Translations under genes and position numbers: made by a program
Assembly: GCA_937863915.1 (NCBI GenBank)
Contig: CALMID010000222.1
Span: forward strand, 1 to 18,557
DNA: 18,557 nt
Origin: an uncultured Pseudomonas sp.
GTDB taxonomy: Bacteria; Pseudomonadota; Gammaproteobacteria; Pseudomonadales; Pseudomonadaceae
Direction of reading: 5' to 3'
Notes under the pieces: generated by a model
Seen by the model: the letters and a program-made list of their open reading frames with translations, nothing else
Databases searched by the model: none
What the model was told of the DNA's origin: nothing
In this document: in pieces, positions 16,065-18,557 of the stretch
Layout: each line of letters starts with the position of its first letter
Numbering within the stretch: the stretch's first letter is position 1

Positions 16065-18188
16065 ATGAAGTTCCGATCGATCCAGTTTTCCGTTGCCGTC
16101 CTTGCCGGCGCCAGCATTCTTGCAGTGGTTATCGCACTGGTGCTTTACGCCGTGTTTTCCACCGCCCGCACCCAGGAACTGGTAGAGCAGAGAAGTCGCG
16201 AACTACTGCAGAGCGTGATCACGCAGCGACTGCTGAGCCTGGCAGAAGGCCAGGTTGGCAAACTGCAACGTGAATTCGAGTATCCGATGAACATGTCCAA
16301 GGCCTTGGCGACTGTTAATGCCAAGCTTGGCAGCAATGGCTTGAGCATGAGCCGTGAGGAACTGTCCGCACTCACCGGCGAGTACCTGCGCACCAATCCC
16401 AAGCTGATCGACTTCTATATCGGCTGGGAGGCGAACGCCTTCGATCAGGACGATGACCTCTACAAAGGCCAAAAAGACTTGGGCTATGACGATACCGGCC
16501 GCTTCATGCCCTGGTGGTATCGCGACGGCAGCAATCTGAAACTCGAACCGCTGATGGCCAGCGTAATGGAAAGCGAGAAGATCCTGCCCACCGGCGTACG
16601 CGAAGGCGAGTTCTACCTCTGCCCCAAGCAAACCAAGGCTCCTTGCGTGGTTGATCCGGCACCTTATGAATTGGCCGGCAAATCGGTTCTGATGGCCTCG
16701 TTCAACGCCCCCATTATCGTGGATGGGCAATTCCGCGGCGCCGTCGGCAACGACCTCGCCCTGGACTTCATTCAGGAACTGCTGAGCACCGCGAACAAGT
16801 CCCTGTATGACGGGGTCGGCAGCATGAGTCTGATCTCCGGCAAACTGCGCGTGATCGCACACACCAAGGATGCCAGCATGATGGGGCAGCCTGCCGAAGA
16901 CATTCTCGACAGCAGTGACATGGAGAACCTGCGCAAGATCAGCGGCAACACCCCGCAAGTCGAAATCAATGAGCAGAGTGGGCACGTCGAACTGCTGCTG
17001 CCCTTCAACGTCGCGGGAACCGAAACGCGCTGGACCCTACTGGTGCACTTGCCGCTGTCGGCAGTCATGGCCGACCTGGACGCCCTGCAAGCCGACATGA
17101 AGGAGCAGGCGCGCACCAGTGCGATTGGGATGACGGTCGTAGGCCTGATCATTGCTGCCATCGGCCTGCTGGTCATCTGGCTGGTGGGCTACGGCATCGC
17201 CAAGCCGCTCAAGGAAATGGTCCACATGCTGGACGACATCGCCAAGGGCGAAGGCGATCTCACCCACCGCCTGGAGGTATCCCGCGCCGACGAGCTGGGC
17301 TCGATTGCCGGCGGTTTCAATACCTTCCTCGGCAAGCTGCAAACCATGATCAGCCAGGTGGTCGCCTCGGTGCAGAAGGTCAGTGACTCCTCGGAAAACA
17401 CCGCCGACATCGCCATCCGCACCAACCAGGGCGTACAGCGTCAGCTCTCGGAAATCGAACAGGTGGCCACCGCCGTGCAAGAGATGTCGGCCACGGCCCA
17501 GGAAGTCTCGCGCAGCGCCACTCACGCCGCCGATGCCGCCAACAACGCCGATGCCGCCGCCAACCATGGCAAGCAGGTGGTGCACAGCACAGCGGCCTCC
17601 ATTGCCGGCCTGGCCAGCGAGATCGGCCGTGCGGTGGGCGTGGTGCAGAACCTGGCCAAGGACAGCGAAAACATCAACGCCATCCTGGTGGCCATTCGCG
17701 GCATCGCCGAACAGACCAACCTGCTGGCGCTCAACGCCGCCATTGAGGCCGCCCGCGCCGGTGAGCAGGGCCGCGGCTTTGCCGTGGTGGCCGATGAGGT
17801 GCGCAACCTGGCGCAGAAGACCCAGCAGGCCACCGAAGAAATCCAGACCATGATCCAGCAGCTGCAGCACGGCACGCGCGAAGTGGTGAAGGTGATGCAG
17901 GAAAGTCAGGAGAAGACCGACGACAGCGTGCAGCACGCACGCCAGGCGGCCGAGGCGCTGGAGACCATCACCCAGGCGGTATCGGTGATCAGCGAGATGA
18001 ACACGCACATCGCCACCGCCGCCGAGGAACAGAGTGCGGTGGCCGAGGATATCAACCGCAACGTCACCAATATCGGCATGGTCGCCCAGGAAGTGGCCAG
18101 TGGCGCCGATGAAGCCAGCGCCGCCAGCTCCGAACTGACCAAACTGGCCGAGCAGCAACGCCGGCTGATCAATCAGTTCAAAGTCTGA
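16065..18188 (+). CDS. Methyl-accepting chemotaxis protein (dCache-HAMP-MA)
   Basis: This is a 707-residue transmembrane chemoreceptor that signals through CheW/CheA. TM1 is at about 8-31. A ~300-residue periplasmic region (about 35-345) has the size and pattern of a double Cache sensor, with an [11 protein letters not shown] block (117-127) and an FMPWWYRDG block (147-155) in the membrane-distal module. TM2 is at about 353-376, HAMP at about 378-430, and the cytoplasmic coiled coil holds the conserved tip, from [20 protein letters not shown] (548-567) to [12 protein letters not shown]. It ends LINQFKV, with no CheR/CheB-docking pentapeptide. Two periplasmic cysteines (186 and 194) may form a disulfide. 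The ligand is unknown. GGAG lies five bases before the ATG. Confidence 0.95.
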   Translation: MKFRSIQFSVAVLAGASILAVVIALVLYAVFSTARTQELVEQRSRELLQSVITQRLLSLAEGQVGKLQREFEYPMNMSKALATVNAKLGSNGLSMSREELSALTGEYLRTNPKLIDFYIGWEANAFDQDDDLYKGQKDLGYDDTGRFMPWWYRDGSNLKLEPLMASVMESEKILPTGVREGEFYLCPKQTKAPCVVDPAPYELAGKSVLMASFNAPIIVDGQFRGAVGNDLALDFIQELLSTANKSLYDGVGSMSLISGKLRVIAHTKDASMMGQPAEDILDSSDMENLRKISGNTPQVEINEQSGHVELLLPFNVAGTETRWTLLVHLPLSAVMADLDALQADMKEQARTSAIGMTVVGLIIAAIGLLVIWLVGYGIAKPLKEMVHMLDDIAKGEGDLTHRLEVSRADELGSIAGGFNTFLGKLQTMISQVVASVQKVSDSSENTADIAIRTNQGVQRQLSEIEQVATAVQEMSATAQEVSRSATHAADAANNADAAANHGKQVVHSTAASIAGLASEIGRAVGVVQNLAKDSENINAILVAIRGIAEQTNLLALNAAIEAARAGEQGRGFAVVADEVRNLAQKTQQATEEIQTMIQQLQHGTREVVKVMQESQEKTDDSVQHARQAAEALETITQAVSVISEMNTHIATAAEEQSAVAEDINRNVTNIGMVAQEVASGADEASAASSELTKLAEQQRRLINQFKV

Positions 18189-18204
18189 AAAGACCCGTCA
18201 TGCA

Positions 18205-18229
18205 AAAGGCCCCACAAGGGGCCTTTTTG
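18205..18229. terminator. Strong rho-independent terminator, usable on both strands
   Basis: AAAAGGCCCC (18205-18214), loop ACAA, and GGGGCCTTTT (18219-18228) followed by one more T form a 10-bp stem with A and T flanks. It ends the chemoreceptor message and, read on the minus strand, the convergent PilZ gene. Confidence 0.93.
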
Positions 18230-18249
18230 TTGTGTCGCCAGACTCCGGC

Positions 18250-18557
18250 TCAGGCCGAAGCGGCCAGATGATGGAAGCTGAAATAGAAGCGCAGCGCATC
18301 AACCAGCTCGACGAACTCCGCTGGCGGCGCAACCAGGGCAAAGCCCGAGTCGTAGCTGCCCGGCGTGACATCCTCGCGCGACCATTGGCAGGTGGCCGCA
18401 AAGTCGATGACATGCACACCGTCGGTGCCGGGAATCTTCAGGCGCATCTCGAAGCGCGCACCCACGAGCATCGGCAACTGCTGATCAGCATCAGGCCGTC
18501 CAAGGAGATGTTGCCGATAGAGCCCATCGGCTTGTCGGTGAGGCGGTTGAACACCTT
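18250..18557 (-). pseudogene. PilZ-domain protein gene, 3' part only, with an apparent frameshift
   Basis: PilZ domains bind cyclic di-GMP. The C-terminal part is visible in two frames. From the window edge to about 18480 (minus strand) the frame reads RLTDKPMGSIGNISLDGLML, which includes the PilZ motif [D/N]xSxxG as NISLDG. That frame then loses PilZ sense and reaches a stop about 18 codons later. From 18477 the other frame resumes with LPMLVGARFEMRLKIPG and continues through an ATCQWSRED and SGFALV region to the TGA at 18252-18250. One missing base at about 18478-18480 restores a continuous PilZ domain. The upstream RxxxR motif and start lie outside the window. A sequencing error is as likely as a real mutation. 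Confidence 0.72.

Noticed and set aside
15163..16273. Plus-strand frames of 248-276 codons opposite the M48 protease and running into the chemoreceptor gene
   Set aside because: The minus strand has the lipobox, HEIAH and the third zinc ligand, and the plus frames have neither motifs nor ribosome sites.

Overview
The window is about 18.6 kb of high-GC chromosomal DNA that is coding almost end to end. The proteins, their order and the GC-rich codon usage point to a gammaproteobacterium of the Pseudomonas type. This is an inference from content: exonuclease I beside a MoxR/DUF58 membrane operon, RsmC, a GDT1-family protein behind a yybP-ykoY riboswitch, a large chemoreceptor with a FliA-like promoter, and a PilZ gene. 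I see no insertion sequence, phage gene, tRNA, rRNA or CRISPR array. It reads as core genome.

Layout. The left edge holds the N-terminal half of exonuclease I (sbcB, minus strand), divergent from a polytopic membrane protein of unknown function (908-1672). Next comes a tight plus-strand operon of six genes (1751-8694): RDD membrane protein, SpoIIM-family membrane protein, DUF4129 membrane protein, DUF4350 membrane-anchored protein, MoxR-family AAA+ ATPase and DUF58/VWA-like protein. Four junctions overlap by 4 or 14 bases and the last gap is 7 bases, so the products are probably made in fixed proportion and work together. The likely arrangement is a cytosolic MoxR ATPase acting with a DUF58 adaptor on a membrane complex. 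Its substrate is unknown, and it is the best candidate here for an under-described system. Facing it is a minus-strand pair of small proteins (a CPXCG zinc-ribbon-like protein and a DUF2007 protein).

From 9310 to 13676 lie a PlsC-type acyltransferase, a small two-helix membrane protein, a LysE-family exporter, a D-2-hydroxyacid dehydrogenase and RsmC (16S rRNA m2G1207 methyltransferase). From 13677 to 13917 there is a sigma-70 promoter, a yybP-ykoY (manganese) riboswitch and its expression platform, followed by the GDT1/TMEM165-type putative manganese exporter it should control. A SnoaL/NTF2-like protein and an M48 lipoprotein metalloprotease follow in convergent orientation. The right end holds a 707-residue dCache-HAMP chemoreceptor, a strong terminator and the 3' part of a PilZ gene that appears frameshifted.

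Items most worth a second look: the visible pairings of the riboswitch expression platform, which on a simple reading give the opposite sign to the known Mn-ON logic; the six-copy in-frame 9-bp repeat in the DUF4350 gene; the frameshift in the PilZ gene; and the MoxR operon itself.
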